A stretch of 49,054 nt of DNA from an uncultured Clostridia bacterium (GCA_947625895.1 CANQPZ010000007.1:1-49054), one strand, 5' to 3'; counted from the stretch's first letter, positions 38,875 through 48,919 are shown. Notes: generated by a model not told the origin, from the sequence alone. Made by a program: numbers and translations.

Positions 38875-39645
38875 CTAATTTCTTTTAAGAACAACAGCTC
38901 CTGCTAATGTTACTACTGCAACTAGTCCTAAAGCTGGTAAATAATTTTCTACACCTGTTTTTGGTGTTGTATCTTTTTCTGCTTTTTCAGCTTCTGCTTT
39001 CTTTGCTTCTTCTCTTGCTGCTACTGCATTGTTGTAAGTTTCTTCATTCCATTTTTCTTCATTGTCTTCTTTATCAAATATTTTCATTTGATCAGCTTTA
39101 ACTATTACTGTTAAGTAAGTTACTGGTGCACTTTCTTCATCAGATCCATCATTTTCTAACCATATAATTTTTTCAGTATAAACTAAGTCTTTTCCACCTT
39201 TAACTGCTTCTTCTAATTTTTCTGGTGTTACAGCTACATAATAGTCAACTGATTTTCCTTCATTATCTTCTATGTCTGCTTTTGATACTAAGCTACAGCT
39301 AAATTTAGTATATGTTTCATCGTCAACGGGTGTTAATCTTACACCTAGCCAAGCTGCATCCATTCCTCTATCTGTTCCATCTTTCATTCTATCAACTATT
39401 TTTAATTCAGCAGCTGAGTATGTAACTACTACTGTATCTGAGTTATCTCCTTCTGTTACAGTAACATCTACAGATGGTTCTCCTGCATCACTATGTAAGC
39501 TATCTTCATTAGTAATGTCTTCTACTTCTACAACTGATCCTGTTGCAGAATTGGCTGCAAATACAGGTAATACACATAATACTAATGCAATTGCTAGTAT
39601 TGTTGTTATTGTTAATATTTTCTTCATATTTTTTTCTCCCTTCAT
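38875..39645 (-). CDS. Secreted/surface protein, paralogue 3, TPKTG anchor
   Basis: 256 aa; same signal peptide and C-terminus as paralogue 2. Confidence 0.88.
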   Translation of the reverse strand: MKGEKNMKKILTITTILAIALVLCVLPVFAANSATGSVVEVEDITNEDSLHSDAGEPSVDVTVTEGDNSDTVVVTYSAAELKIVDRMKDGTDRGMDAAWLGVRLTPVDDETYTKFSCSLVSKADIEDNEGKSVDYYVAVTPEKLEEAVKGGKDLVYTEKIIWLENDGSDEESAPVTYLTVIVKADQMKIFDKEDNEEKWNEETYNNAVAAREEAKKAEAEKAEKDTTPKTGVENYLPALGLVAVVTLAGAVVLKRN

Positions 39646-39752
39646 AAAAAATATTTATTTAATTTTAAAAAATTGAAAACAACTAAAAAAGGCAAGCTAA
39701 TATTATATTGCTTGTCTTATATTATTTTTAAGCATGACAAATAAACCTTCTT

Positions 39753-39824
39753 TCATTTTTTTAGAAGTGTAACTCTCTCTCTCTCTCTCTCTCTTACAGT
39801 GCCAAGGTTTACATTGTTTTTCAT
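39753..39824 (-). CDS. Leader ORF B with (AG)11, 23 aa in current frame (early stop)
   Basis: MKNNVNLGTVRERERERVTLLKK*; alternative frame would read SYTSKKMKEGLFVMLKNNIRQAI* into the hairpin. Confidence 0.6.
   Translation of the reverse strand: MKNNVNLGTVRERERERVTLLKK
39773..39794. repeat. (CT)11 microsatellite B
   Basis: 22 nt perfect dinucleotide tract. Confidence 0.97.
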
Positions 39825-39913
39825 ATTTATTTCCTCATTTTCTTAGTTTTGTCCATATTATCATTACAATCTTAATTTGTCAATATTTGCATTGAATATT
39901 CTTTTTCACAAAA

Positions 39914-39950
39914 AAATACCTCGAAAGATTTTCTTTCAAGGTATTTTTTA
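39914..39950 (-). terminator. Intrinsic terminator after paralogue 4
   Basis: AATACCTCGAAAGATTTTCTTTCAAGGTATTTTTT. Confidence 0.85.
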
Positions 39951-39957
39951 ATATTTA

Positions 39958-40746
39958 CTAATTTCTTTTAAGAACAACAGCTCCTGCAAAAGTTACTACT
40001 GCAACTAATCCTAGAACTGGTAAGTAATTTACTACACCTGTTTTTGGTGTATCATCTTTCTTAGATTCTTCCGTTGTATTTTGTGCAGGTTCTTCTTCTT
40101 TATTTGCTTCTACAGCTGCTTCATATATTTCTTCATCCCATACTTCTTCACTATTATCTTTATCAAATACAGTTGTATTTGCAATATTTAATACTACTGT
40201 TAATTTTGTAGTTGGCGCATCTTCGTCGTCAGCATCTTCACTTGTATACCAAGTATATGTTTTTTCGAAAATTACATATTTTCCATCTACTACTTTTCCA
40301 TCTTCAATTGCTTGTTCTAATATATCTGCAGTTACTGGTATAAATCTGTTGTGGCATTGTGGATCTCCTAATGCTGTTACTGTGTCACTTCCAGACACTT
40401 TATAATGTGTATATTTTTGATCTTTTGGTGTTAATCTTACACCTAACCAAGCTGCATCTACTGGTCTTGAACCTTTTTCTGCTAATATTCTTAAATCAGC
40501 TTCATTATATGTAACTGTTATTACATCATTGTCTCCATCTGATACAACCTCAAATTCTACATTTGGTTTAGCACCTTCTGTATGTAAAGTGTCTTTATCA
40601 GTTATATCTGCTACATCTACAGTTTTTCCACTTTCATCTTTTGCATTTTCTGTAGAAGGATCTGGTTTAGAAGCAGCAAATGCTGGTGATACAAATAATA
40701 CTAACGCAATTAGTAGTACTGTTGTGATTGTTAATATTTTTTTCAT
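39958..40746 (-). CDS. Secreted/surface protein, paralogue 4, TPKTG anchor
   Basis: 262 aa; VADITDKDTLHTEGAKPNVEFEV; DDTPKTGVVNYLPVLGLVAVVTFAGAVVLKRN. Confidence 0.88.
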   Translation of the reverse strand: MKKILTITTVLLIALVLFVSPAFAASKPDPSTENAKDESGKTVDVADITDKDTLHTEGAKPNVEFEVVSDGDNDVITVTYNEADLRILAEKGSRPVDAAWLGVRLTPKDQKYTHYKVSGSDTVTALGDPQCHNRFIPVTADILEQAIEDGKVVDGKYVIFEKTYTWYTSEDADDEDAPTTKLTVVLNIANTTVFDKDNSEEVWDEEIYEAAVEANKEEEPAQNTTEESKKDDTPKTGVVNYLPVLGLVAVVTFAGAVVLKRN

Positions 40747-40815
40747 ATTTTTTCTCCCTTCATAAAAAATATATATTTGATTTTAAAATATTGAAAACAA
40801 CTAAAAAAAGGCAGG

Positions 40816-40953
<138 letters not shown>

Positions 40954-41090
40954 AATTATACCTCATATTCATAGTTTAAGTCATATTATCATTACTAGCT
41001 TAGTTTGTCAACACTTATACCTTGAATATTCTTTTGCATAAAAAATACCTTGAAAGAAAAATCTTTCAAGGTATTTTTTATTAATACTTA

Positions 41091-42305
41091 TTATTTTCTT
41101 TTAGAGATAACAATTCCTGCTAAAGTTGCTACTGCAACTAATCCTAATGCTGGTAAATAATTTACTATACCTGTTTTTGGTGTATCATCTTTTTCTTCAC
41201 CTTTTGTTGATGGTACTGTGTAATCTCCTTCAACTACTACACTATTTACTGTAACTTTTCCTTCACCTTCATTTATAACTGTAAATCCAGCTACAGCTCC
41301 TGTAATGTTTACATTGCCTTGAAGAACAGTTAATTTTGCATTTGCATCTGTTTTAGCTTCTTCTATTGCACCTTCTGCATAATCTCCTACAAAATATGTT
41401 TCTCCTATTTTAACAGCTACTGCTTCTTCTGCTGTATCAAATAATGTTACTTCTGCGCCATCTGAATCTATAACACCATTTGCTAAGTATAAGTCTAATT
41501 GACTTTTATCAGCAGAACTTCCAATAACTGTCATTCCTTCACGGTTCATAACTACTAATGAATCACCATCTGTTTCTACAGAGTTGATTGTTAAAACTGC
41601 ATCTTCACTTCCTATGTTTCCTATAGCTGAAGTGTTGTCTGAAGTTGTGTTTACTGTTGCTCCAGTAATTGACATATTTCCTTCATTTCTTAATGCATAG
41701 AAATTTCCTTGTTCATCAAATGTTGCTGCTTTAACATATGCTATACCATTATTGCTTAAAAGTTCATTTGAACCTGTTACTTTTACATTATCTTCAATTG
41801 TTAAAACACCTGATTCTGTATTTTTAATTACAGGAATATTATTAACTTTTGTTGTTCCTGTAATTTCACCTGTTTTAATTACTAATGTTCCTGCATTATA
41901 TATTGTTGGAACATCTTCTGTTCCTGTTCTTTGGTAAATTTTTCCTGAATTTCCCTTAGAATCAACAATTGTTAATTTTCCACCTGGAAATACATTTATT
42001 GTAGAACAATTTGTTGAAAAATTCGTTAATGAAAATCCATTTAAATCAAGTTCTATATTTTGTCCTGCTTTAGCCTCAATGTCCATTCCCGCGTTGTCTG
42101 ATGCACTATAAACTGCATTTCTGTTTAATTTCATTTTAACAACACCTTGGTCATCTGGTTCTTCTTTGTCAATTGGGCATCCAGGCCATGTCTCGTTTGA
42201 TGCATCAAAAGCAAATGTTCTCATTGGAAATGAAATTACTGTTGAAAATAAAGCTATTATTGCTATTGCTGCAACTACAAATATAATTCTTTTAGTCTTT
42301 TTCAT
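41091..42305 (-). CDS. Secreted beta-helix-like surface protein 5, TPKTG anchor
   Basis: 404 aa; repetitive G/N-rich strands (IELDLNGFSLTNFS, GKLTIVDSKGNSGKI); DDTPKTGIVNYLPALGLVAVATLAGIVISKRK. Confidence 0.85.
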   Translation of the reverse strand: MKKTKRIIFVVAAIAIIALFSTVISFPMRTFAFDASNETWPGCPIDKEEPDDQGVVKMKLNRNAVYSASDNAGMDIEAKAGQNIELDLNGFSLTNFSTNCSTINVFPGGKLTIVDSKGNSGKIYQRTGTEDVPTIYNAGTLVIKTGEITGTTKVNNIPVIKNTESGVLTIEDNVKVTGSNELLSNNGIAYVKAATFDEQGNFYALRNEGNMSITGATVNTTSDNTSAIGNIGSEDAVLTINSVETDGDSLVVMNREGMTVIGSSADKSQLDLYLANGVIDSDGAEVTLFDTAEEAVAVKIGETYFVGDYAEGAIEEAKTDANAKLTVLQGNVNITGAVAGFTVINEGEGKVTVNSVVVEGDYTVPSTKGEEKDDTPKTGIVNYLPALGLVAVATLAGIVISKRK

Positions 42306-42385
42306 ACCTTTCTTCCTTTCTTTTTATATATTTTTTAATATTAAAAGCAATTCAAAAAAGACAGGCTAAATAGAAATAGCTTGTC

Positions 42386-42493
42386 TTATATTATTTTTGG
42401 GTATAACAAATAAACCTTCTTTTGTTTGATTAGAAGTGTAGCTCTCTCTCTCTCTCTCTCTCTTACAGTATCAAGGCTTACGTTACTTTTCAT
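42386..42493 (-). CDS. Leader ORF D with (AG)11, 35 aa in current frame (stop just 5' of hairpin)
   Basis: MKSNVSLDTVRERERERATLLIKQKKVYLLYPKII*; alternative frame SYTSNQTKEGLFVIPKNNIRQAISI*. Confidence 0.6.
   Translation of the reverse strand: MKSNVSLDTVRERERERATLLIKQKKVYLLYPKII
42442..42463. repeat. (CT)11 microsatellite D
   Basis: 22 nt perfect dinucleotide tract. Confidence 0.97.
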
Positions 42494-42626
42494 GATTATA
42501 CCTCATATTCATAGTTTAATTTATATTATCATTACCATCTTAAATTGTCAATAATTGCAATAAGTATTCTTTTGCAAAAAATACCTTGAAAGATTTTACT
42601 TCCAAGGTATTTTTTATTAACATTTA

Positions 42627-43772
42627 TTATTTTCTTTTAAAGATAACAACTCCTGCTAAAGTTACTACTGCAACTAGTCCTAATGCTGGTAAATAATTTA
42701 CTATACCTGTTTTTGGTGTATCATCTTTCTTAGATTCTTCAGTATCATTAGTATTAGCATTTGGATCTATTACTTCTCCATTTTCATTTTGTTCTAATCC
42801 TTCTGCAAGGTATTCAGTTACATCACTTGAATATGTTCCACCTTTTACAAGTAGAACTGCATCTTCACCAACATTTAATACTTCTGTGCCTTCTGGTGAA
42901 GTAAATTTTCCATTTTCTATCGTAATACTTCCACCATCAATTGATACTGCTGCTGTTCCTGTACTTTCTAAATTTCCGTCTTCAATGACTGTTGTTCCAT
43001 TATGATTAACCAATGCTGCTGTAGTACCTGAAATACTTCCTCCTGATATTGTTAATTCAGGTTCTGTGCTGCTAGATGCTCCTTTTATGTTTCCAACTAC
43101 TGATGTATTTGTTGATGTTCCAGTTATTGCTGTTTCTCCTGAAATTGTCATTGTTCCTTCATTTCTTACTGAATAGAAATTTCCTGTTCCTTCAACAGTT
43201 CCACCAGATAATGTTGCTGTTCCTAAGTTTTGGATACATTCATTTGCTCCAGTTACTTTTCCTCCTGTCATTGTCAAACTTCCATTTGATTCATTTCTTA
43301 TAATTGCTAAATTATCAGTTTTTGTAACATTTGTTATTGTTCCACTTTCTATAACTAATGTTCCTTTGTTTACTATTGTTTCAACACCATTTGTTCCTTC
43401 TTTTTGAGAAATTGTTCCTTCACCTTCTGAATCCTTAATAGTTAAACTTCCACCATTTTCGATAACTATTGTTGCATTAGGAGTAGAATAGTTAGTAAAC
43501 TTATGTCCTTTTAAGTCAAGTACTACTGTATCTGTGCTTCTAACAGTAAAATCTTCATCTGCATCACCTGTAAGTTCAACTAAATATGAACCATCTTCTT
43601 GTGCTGTTGAAGTAACATTACTTCCAGTATATTGAATGCATTCATTTACTTCTCTTGTACTTTCATCATCTGCACAATATGTTGCAAATAAATTTATTGA
43701 TGATAATAATAGTGAAATAACTAATAGTACTGCAATTAATACTGTTTTTTTACTTTTTTTCATGTCTTTCAT
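42627..43772 (-). CDS. Secreted beta-helix-like surface protein 6, TPKTG anchor
   Basis: 381 aa; TISGGTVEGTGNFYSVRNEGTMTISGET.. repeats; DDTPKTGIVNYLPALGLVAVVTLAGVVIFKRK. Confidence 0.87.
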   Translation of the reverse strand: MKDMKKSKKTVLIAVLLVISLLLSSINLFATYCADDESTREVNECIQYTGSNVTSTAQEDGSYLVELTGDADEDFTVRSTDTVVLDLKGHKFTNYSTPNATIVIENGGSLTIKDSEGEGTISQKEGTNGVETIVNKGTLVIESGTITNVTKTDNLAIIRNESNGSLTMTGGKVTGANECIQNLGTATLSGGTVEGTGNFYSVRNEGTMTISGETAITGTSTNTSVVGNIKGASSSTEPELTISGGSISGTTAALVNHNGTTVIEDGNLESTGTAAVSIDGGSITIENGKFTSPEGTEVLNVGEDAVLLVKGGTYSSDVTEYLAEGLEQNENGEVIDPNANTNDTEESKKDDTPKTGIVNYLPALGLVAVVTLAGVVIFKRK

Positions 43773-43841
43773 CCTTTCTTTTTATATATTTTTAATATTA
43801 AAAACAATACAAAAAGACAGGCTAAATAAAAATAGCTTGTC

Positions 43842-43946
43842 TTATATTATTTTTGGGCATAACAAATAAAACTTCTTTTTGATTAGAAGTGTAGCTCTCT
43901 CTCTCTCTCTCTCTCTTACAGTGCCAAGGTTTACAAGTTTTCTCAT
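43842..43946 (-). CDS. Leader ORF E with (AG)11, 34 aa in current frame (stop just 5' of hairpin)
   Basis: ATGAGAAAACTTGTAAACCTTGGCACTGTA-(AG)11; alternative frame SYTSNQKEVLFVMPKNNIRQAIFI* with a 3-nt deletion relative to A and C. Confidence 0.6.
   Translation of the reverse strand: MRKLVNLGTVRERERERATLLIKKKFYLLCPKII
43895..43916. repeat. (CT)11 microsatellite E
   Basis: 22 nt perfect dinucleotide tract. Confidence 0.97.
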
Positions 43947-44072
43947 TTATTTGTTTTTCCCTTCATTATTTTTTTCTTTAATTATTATACTATTTTGAGT
44001 TTCTATTGTAAATATTGTTACATTTTTGTATAAAAAATGAGATATTTTTAATATATCTCATTTTCATCATCT

Positions 44073-44249
44073 TTATTGTATTTTTTTCTTAATCATCTTC
44101 AATGCTTTTGGTCTTTCTAATGTTATTTCATGTCCGCAACCAACACATTCTAATTTAAAGTCTACTCCGACTCTTTTTATTTTCCATTGTTTGCTTCCAC
44201 AAGGATGTTGTTTTTTAGTTTCAACAATATCACCTATATTATATTCCAT
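44073..44249 (-). CDS. DUF951 family protein (58 aa)
   Basis: Too short for ORF track; MEYNIGDIVETKKQHPCGSKQWKIKRVGVDFKLECVGCGHEITLERPKALKMIKKKIQ*. Confidence 0.88.
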   Translation of the reverse strand: MEYNIGDIVETKKQHPCGSKQWKIKRVGVDFKLECVGCGHEITLERPKALKMIKKKIQ

Positions 44250-44259
44250 TATTAACCTC

Positions 44260-45897
44260 TTATTTTAATCTTGATTTAACGCATTCTTCTCCAAGAACTT
44301 TTATTATTTCATAAAGGTCTGGTGTGTTTGCTCTTTTGGTTAATGTTACTCTTATTACTGTACTTATATCACCAACATGTCCTTTATAATTATCTGGATT
44401 TGCTTTATATTCTTTAACTTCTCTTGCATATCCTAGCTTTTCAGCTAAGTCTTTCATTTTGTTAAACCATGTTTCTTTATCATCATTAATATCAAAATAG
44501 TTTTCAACATACTCTTTTGTTATAGTTTTTATTTCATTTGGATCTGTTATTTTTTGATACTCATATTCTTTGATTTTTTCAAATTCATCATCAAACATGT
44601 ATATAATGCTATTTTTAACATCAGACCATTTTGCTATATCTTTTCTTGGTTTCTCATTTCCTCTTTCAATATTAAATATTTTTAAACTATATTCTTTATC
44701 TCTGTTTAAAAGTTCGTATAATTCTTTATCATATTGTTCTGACCAATTTAAAACGTAGTTTAGGACTTCTTCTCCACTATAACGAGAAATTACACCTTTA
44801 GATACATCTAAAAGCTTTGTCATGTCAAATAAAGCTCCACTTACTCCCATTTTATTTATTTCGAATTTAAATTCTTTTATGTCTTTATCTTTATTTCCTT
44901 TTCTCCAACCTTCAAAGTTTGAATTTGCAATATTCATTAAGTATTCTTCAACAGCTTCTTTAGGTATTCCCTCTTCTTTATAATAGCTTACTGCTGCTTC
45001 AGGATCTTTTCTTTTACTTAATTTTCTCTTGTTTCCATTTTCTTCTTTCATAATTGGAGCTATATGTGCATATTTAGGAGCTTTAAATCCTAAGCAATAG
45101 AATAATTGTAAATGTAATGGAACTGATGCTACCCATTCATCACTACGTATAACTAAATTTGTTCTCATTAAATGATCATCAACTGCATGTGCAAAATGAT
45201 ATGTTGGTAATCCATCTGATTTTATAATTATTACATCTTGATCATTTTCTGGGAATTCAATATTTCCTTTTATTACATCTTTATGTTTTATTTTTCTATC
45301 TGGATTTCCTGGAGATTTTAATCTTATTATATATGAGACTCCATTTTTTATTTTTTCAATAGCCATATCTATAGGCATATTTCTGCATTTTGTCCATTTT
45401 CCATAGTAGCCTGTTCTTTCTTTTGCTTTTGTTTGATTTTCTCTTATTTGTTCAAGCTCTTCTGGTGTACAAAAGCATGGATAAGCCATTCCTTTTTCTA
45501 TTAAATACTTAGCATATGCTTCATATATTTCTTTTCTTTGACTTTGAATATATGGTCCATAATTTCCTTTGTCACTACCGTTAGTTCCTACAGTTTCATC
45601 TGGAGATAATCCATAATCGTCTAATGCATCTATTATTTCTTTTACACCATTGTCAACTTCTCTTTTTTGATCTGTGTCTTCGATTCTAACAAAGAAAACT
45701 CCTTCTGTTTGCTCTGCTAATTTCTTAGCTACTAAACTTTGATATAAACCACCTATATGTACAAATCCTGTTGGACTTGGAGCGAATCTTGTTACTACTG
45801 CCCCTTCTTTTAAATTTCTTTCAGGATATTTTTCTTCATAATAAGAAATGTCCTTTGCATCTGGAAATATGATATTTGCTAAATCTTTGCTATCCAT
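44260..45897 (-). CDS. gltX: Glutamate-tRNA ligase
   Basis: RFAPSPTGFVHIGGLYQSLVAKKLA; KRKLSKRKDPEAAVSYY; start reassigned to MDSKDLANI with AAAGGAGAG SD. Confidence 0.95.
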   Translation of the reverse strand: MDSKDLANIIFPDAKDISYYEEKYPERNLKEGAVVTRFAPSPTGFVHIGGLYQSLVAKKLAEQTEGVFFVRIEDTDQKREVDNGVKEIIDALDDYGLSPDETVGTNGSDKGNYGPYIQSQRKEIYEAYAKYLIEKGMAYPCFCTPEELEQIRENQTKAKERTGYYGKWTKCRNMPIDMAIEKIKNGVSYIIRLKSPGNPDRKIKHKDVIKGNIEFPENDQDVIIIKSDGLPTYHFAHAVDDHLMRTNLVIRSDEWVASVPLHLQLFYCLGFKAPKYAHIAPIMKEENGNKRKLSKRKDPEAAVSYYKEEGIPKEAVEEYLMNIANSNFEGWRKGNKDKDIKEFKFEINKMGVSGALFDMTKLLDVSKGVISRYSGEEVLNYVLNWSEQYDKELYELLNRDKEYSLKIFNIERGNEKPRKDIAKWSDVKNSIIYMFDDEFEKIKEYEYQKITDPNEIKTITKEYVENYFDINDDKETWFNKMKDLAEKLGYAREVKEYKANPDNYKGHVGDISTVIRVTLTKRANTPDLYEIIKVLGEECVKSRLK

Positions 45898-45995
45898 AAA
45901 ATCTCTCCTTTTTAAATTTACAGTTGGCATTATATCAAATATTGATATGTTTTACAATTCCTTTTACTTTTTTAATTGCAGTTAAATATAAAAAA

Positions 45996-46138
45996 ATATT
46001 TTAGATTACGATATGACTTTTTCTACTCCTTACTGGTTGGATTCGCTGAAACTGTAGAAAATTAATTTTCACAGTTTCAAGCTCACCTGCCCAAGCTGCG
46101 CGTCGATACGAAAAAGTAATATCTTCATCTAAAATATT
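45996..46138. repeat. Large structured palindromic element between rnj and gltX
   Basis: Arms AATATTTTAGATTACGATATGACTTTTTC / GAAAAAGTAATATCTTCATCTAAAATATT; inner hairpin GAAACTGTAGAAAATTAATTTTCACAGTTTC; GC-rich conserved-looking loops. Confidence 0.75.
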
Positions 46139-46151
46139 CTTATTAATAAAT

Positions 46152-47987
46152 TTAAACTTCCATTATTATAGGTAATATCATTGGGTTTCTCTTAGTCTTT
46201 GCAAAAATATAATCTCTCAAAGAATCTTTAAGTTTTGATTTGATAGTTGCCCAATCCCTTATTCCATTTTCTTCTAACTCACGAACTTCATCATGAAGCA
46301 TTTTCTTAACATCTTCCATTAAGTTTTCTGACTCACGAACATATACAAAACCTCTTGAAATTACATCTGGTCCTGCAACAATTTCGCCAGTAGAACCGTC
46401 CATTGACATTACAACAATAATTAAGCCATCTTGTGATAGATGTTGTCTGTCTCTTAAAACTATGTTTCCTACATCTCCAACACCTAATCCATCAACCATT
46501 ACTTTTCCAAATGGTACACTACCAGTTAAAGCAGCTTCATCTTCATTTAATTCTAGTATTCTTCCATTAGTTGTTAAGAAAATATTTTGTGGTTCAACAC
46601 CAACCTTTTTAGCTGTTTCGCTATGAGCTATTAAATGTCTATATTCACCATGAACTGGTATAAAGTATTTAGGTCTTATTAATGATAACATTAGTTTTTG
46701 TTCCTCTTGACAAGCGTGTCCTGAAACATGTATGTCTTCAAGTGAACTATATACAACTTCTGCTCCAATTTTCATTAAATCGTCTATTACTTTTGCTACA
46801 TATTTTTCATTTCCTGGTATTGGGTTTGCAGATATTATAACCAAGTCATTTGCTGTAATTGTAACTTTCTTATGATCTCCTGAAGCCATTCTTGTAAGTG
46901 CTGACATTGTTTCTCCTTGGCTTCCTGTTGTTATTATAACTAATTGCTCATCTGTATAATTTTTTATCATATCAATGTCTATAAATACATTTTTAGGAAC
47001 ATCAATATATCCAAGTTCAATGGCAGTATTAATCATATTTATCATGCTTCTTCCACATACTGCAATTTTCCTATTGTTCGCAACTGCAGAATTAACAATT
47101 TGTTGAACTCTGTGGACATTTGAAGCGAAAGTTGCAACTACAATTCTTTTAGTGCAGTTAAAGAATAATTTATCAAAAACTTCTCCAACTGTACTTTCAG
47201 ACATCGTGTATCCTTTACGTTCAGAGTTTGTACTGTCAGATAATAAAGCTAATACTCCTTTGTTTCCTAGTTCTGCTAATCTTCCGAAATCCATTCTTTC
47301 ATCATCTATTGGTGTATAATCAATTTTAAAGTCACCTGTATGTACTACAGTTCCTGCTGGTGTATGAATTGCTAAAATAACTGCATCTGGTATACTATGG
47401 CAGCTTTTAATAAATTCAACTCTCATTTTTCCAAGTGTAATTGTTTGTCCTTGATTTACTATTTTCAATTTTGTGCTTTTTAATAATTTATGTTCTTCAA
47501 GCTTATGGCTAATTAAACCAGCTGTTAGCTTTGTTGCATAAATTGGCACATTAATTTTTTGTAGTAAATATGGAATTGCTCCAATATGATCTTCATGACC
47601 ATGTGTTATTACAAGTCCTCTAATTTTGTCTTGATTTTTTTCTAGATATGAGAAATCAGGTATTACTAAGTCAATTCCTAGCATATCATCTTCTGGAAAT
47701 GCTAAACCACAGTCAACAATAACTATGTCATCTCCATATTCAAATACTGTAATGTTTTTACCAATCTCTTGAAGTCCTCCAAGTGGTATTATTTTTAATT
47801 TTTCTTTTTTAAATCCAAATTCTAAATTATCATCTTTTTTTCTTCTTACATTTCTGTTATTTGGACTTTTTCTTTCTTGTTTTACTTCTTTAACAAGATT
47901 ATTATTATTTTTCTTTCTTCTCATTTGCTTTTTTATATTCTGATTTTTCTGAATATTTTGAGAAGTGTTCTTTTCGTTTCCTTCCAT
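46152..47987 (-). CDS. Ribonuclease J
   Basis: 611 aa; KIIPLGGLQEIGKNITVFEYGDDIVIVDCGLAFPEDDMLGIDLVIPD; ITHGHEDHIGAIPYLL. Confidence 0.95.
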   Translation of the reverse strand: MEGNEKNTSQNIQKNQNIKKQMRRKKNNNNLVKEVKQERKSPNNRNVRRKKDDNLEFGFKKEKLKIIPLGGLQEIGKNITVFEYGDDIVIVDCGLAFPEDDMLGIDLVIPDFSYLEKNQDKIRGLVITHGHEDHIGAIPYLLQKINVPIYATKLTAGLISHKLEEHKLLKSTKLKIVNQGQTITLGKMRVEFIKSCHSIPDAVILAIHTPAGTVVHTGDFKIDYTPIDDERMDFGRLAELGNKGVLALLSDSTNSERKGYTMSESTVGEVFDKLFFNCTKRIVVATFASNVHRVQQIVNSAVANNRKIAVCGRSMINMINTAIELGYIDVPKNVFIDIDMIKNYTDEQLVIITTGSQGETMSALTRMASGDHKKVTITANDLVIISANPIPGNEKYVAKVIDDLMKIGAEVVYSSLEDIHVSGHACQEEQKLMLSLIRPKYFIPVHGEYRHLIAHSETAKKVGVEPQNIFLTTNGRILELNEDEAALTGSVPFGKVMVDGLGVGDVGNIVLRDRQHLSQDGLIIVVMSMDGSTGEIVAGPDVISRGFVYVRESENLMEDVKKMLHDEVRELEENGIRDWATIKSKLKDSLRDYIFAKTKRNPMILPIIMEV

Positions 47988-48098
47988 TTTCTTTTCCTTT
48001 CTAATGTAAATTGTCTGAAGTTAATCTTCATACTTTAAATGCTATATAAAATCTCAAATTATAAATAAAGTCAGTTCTATCTAATTAAAGCATTAGAT

Positions 48099-48136
48099 AA
48101 AAAACTCTTTATATCAATATTTTGACATAAAGAGCT
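48099..48136 (-). terminator. Intrinsic terminator within the RNase J upstream region (possible attenuator)
   Basis: Reverse strand CTCTTTATGTCAAAATATTGATATAAAGAGTTTTTT. Confidence 0.7.
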
Positions 48137-48441
48137 AATGATTCACTATTTTATTTTCCGTTCACTTTTTCTTTTAAATACATTTTTTATTTTTCTCTAA
48201 TTTTAACCACAAAATATAAAAACAATTAAAAAATTGTTTTATCCTTTTTATTAAATTTTTCCGAACCATTTTCTCTTTTTTATTTTATATATACATCTCA
48301 TCTTTATCGCCTCATGCGATAACATCTACCTGTAATTATACTATTTTTACTGATTTTTGTCAAATTAGACGTATTTGTAATTGAAATATTGCCTCAATTG
48401 TGTTATTATTAAAGATGAAATAAATATTAGGAGGTGCCTTT

Positions 48442-48900
48442 ATGGGTAGAAGAACGGAAATGTTCGTTCGGGAGATCGGTTTATCCGATCGTGTTGGCTA
48501 TTTAAGAATCTCTAGGCTTGAGGACATCGGCGACTACGTAAGTTTTATGGCTGCTGATTCCTTACAGGAGGCTACGGAGCGGATTGAGCATTATCAAAGG
48601 ATGCACAACACTAAGCTTTACGGGCTGTTCTCCAAGTCTAACCGTCTGATTGGAGTGATGGATGCAGTACATTATCCTGGCGATAATTATGCCACTGTGT
48701 CATACTTCATTGGAAAACGGTATCGGGGAAACGGCTATGCGGAGCTGGCAATTAAAATTCTTTTCGATACTTTGGATGTTGATGAGCTTCACTTCGAAGT
48801 TCACGAGCTGAACTCAGCAAGTCATAGGGTCCAGCAGAAACTTCATTCAAGGGTCTTGAATTATAATAAGTATTGCACATACGTATATCCTGGATTCTGA
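48442..48900 (+). CDS. GNAT-family N-acetyltransferase-like protein, GC-richer singleton
   Basis: 152 aa; YFIGKRYRGNGYAELAIKILFDTLDVDELHFEVHELNSASHRV; promoter TTGAAA-17-TATTAT; AGGAGGTG SD. Confidence 0.8.
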   Translation: MGRRTEMFVREIGLSDRVGYLRISRLEDIGDYVSFMAADSLQEATERIEHYQRMHNTKLYGLFSKSNRLIGVMDAVHYPGDNYATVSYFIGKRYRGNGYAELAIKILFDTLDVDELHFEVHELNSASHRVQQKLHSRVLNYNKYCTYVYPGF

Positions 48901-48919
48901 CAGCTATAATATTTATTCA

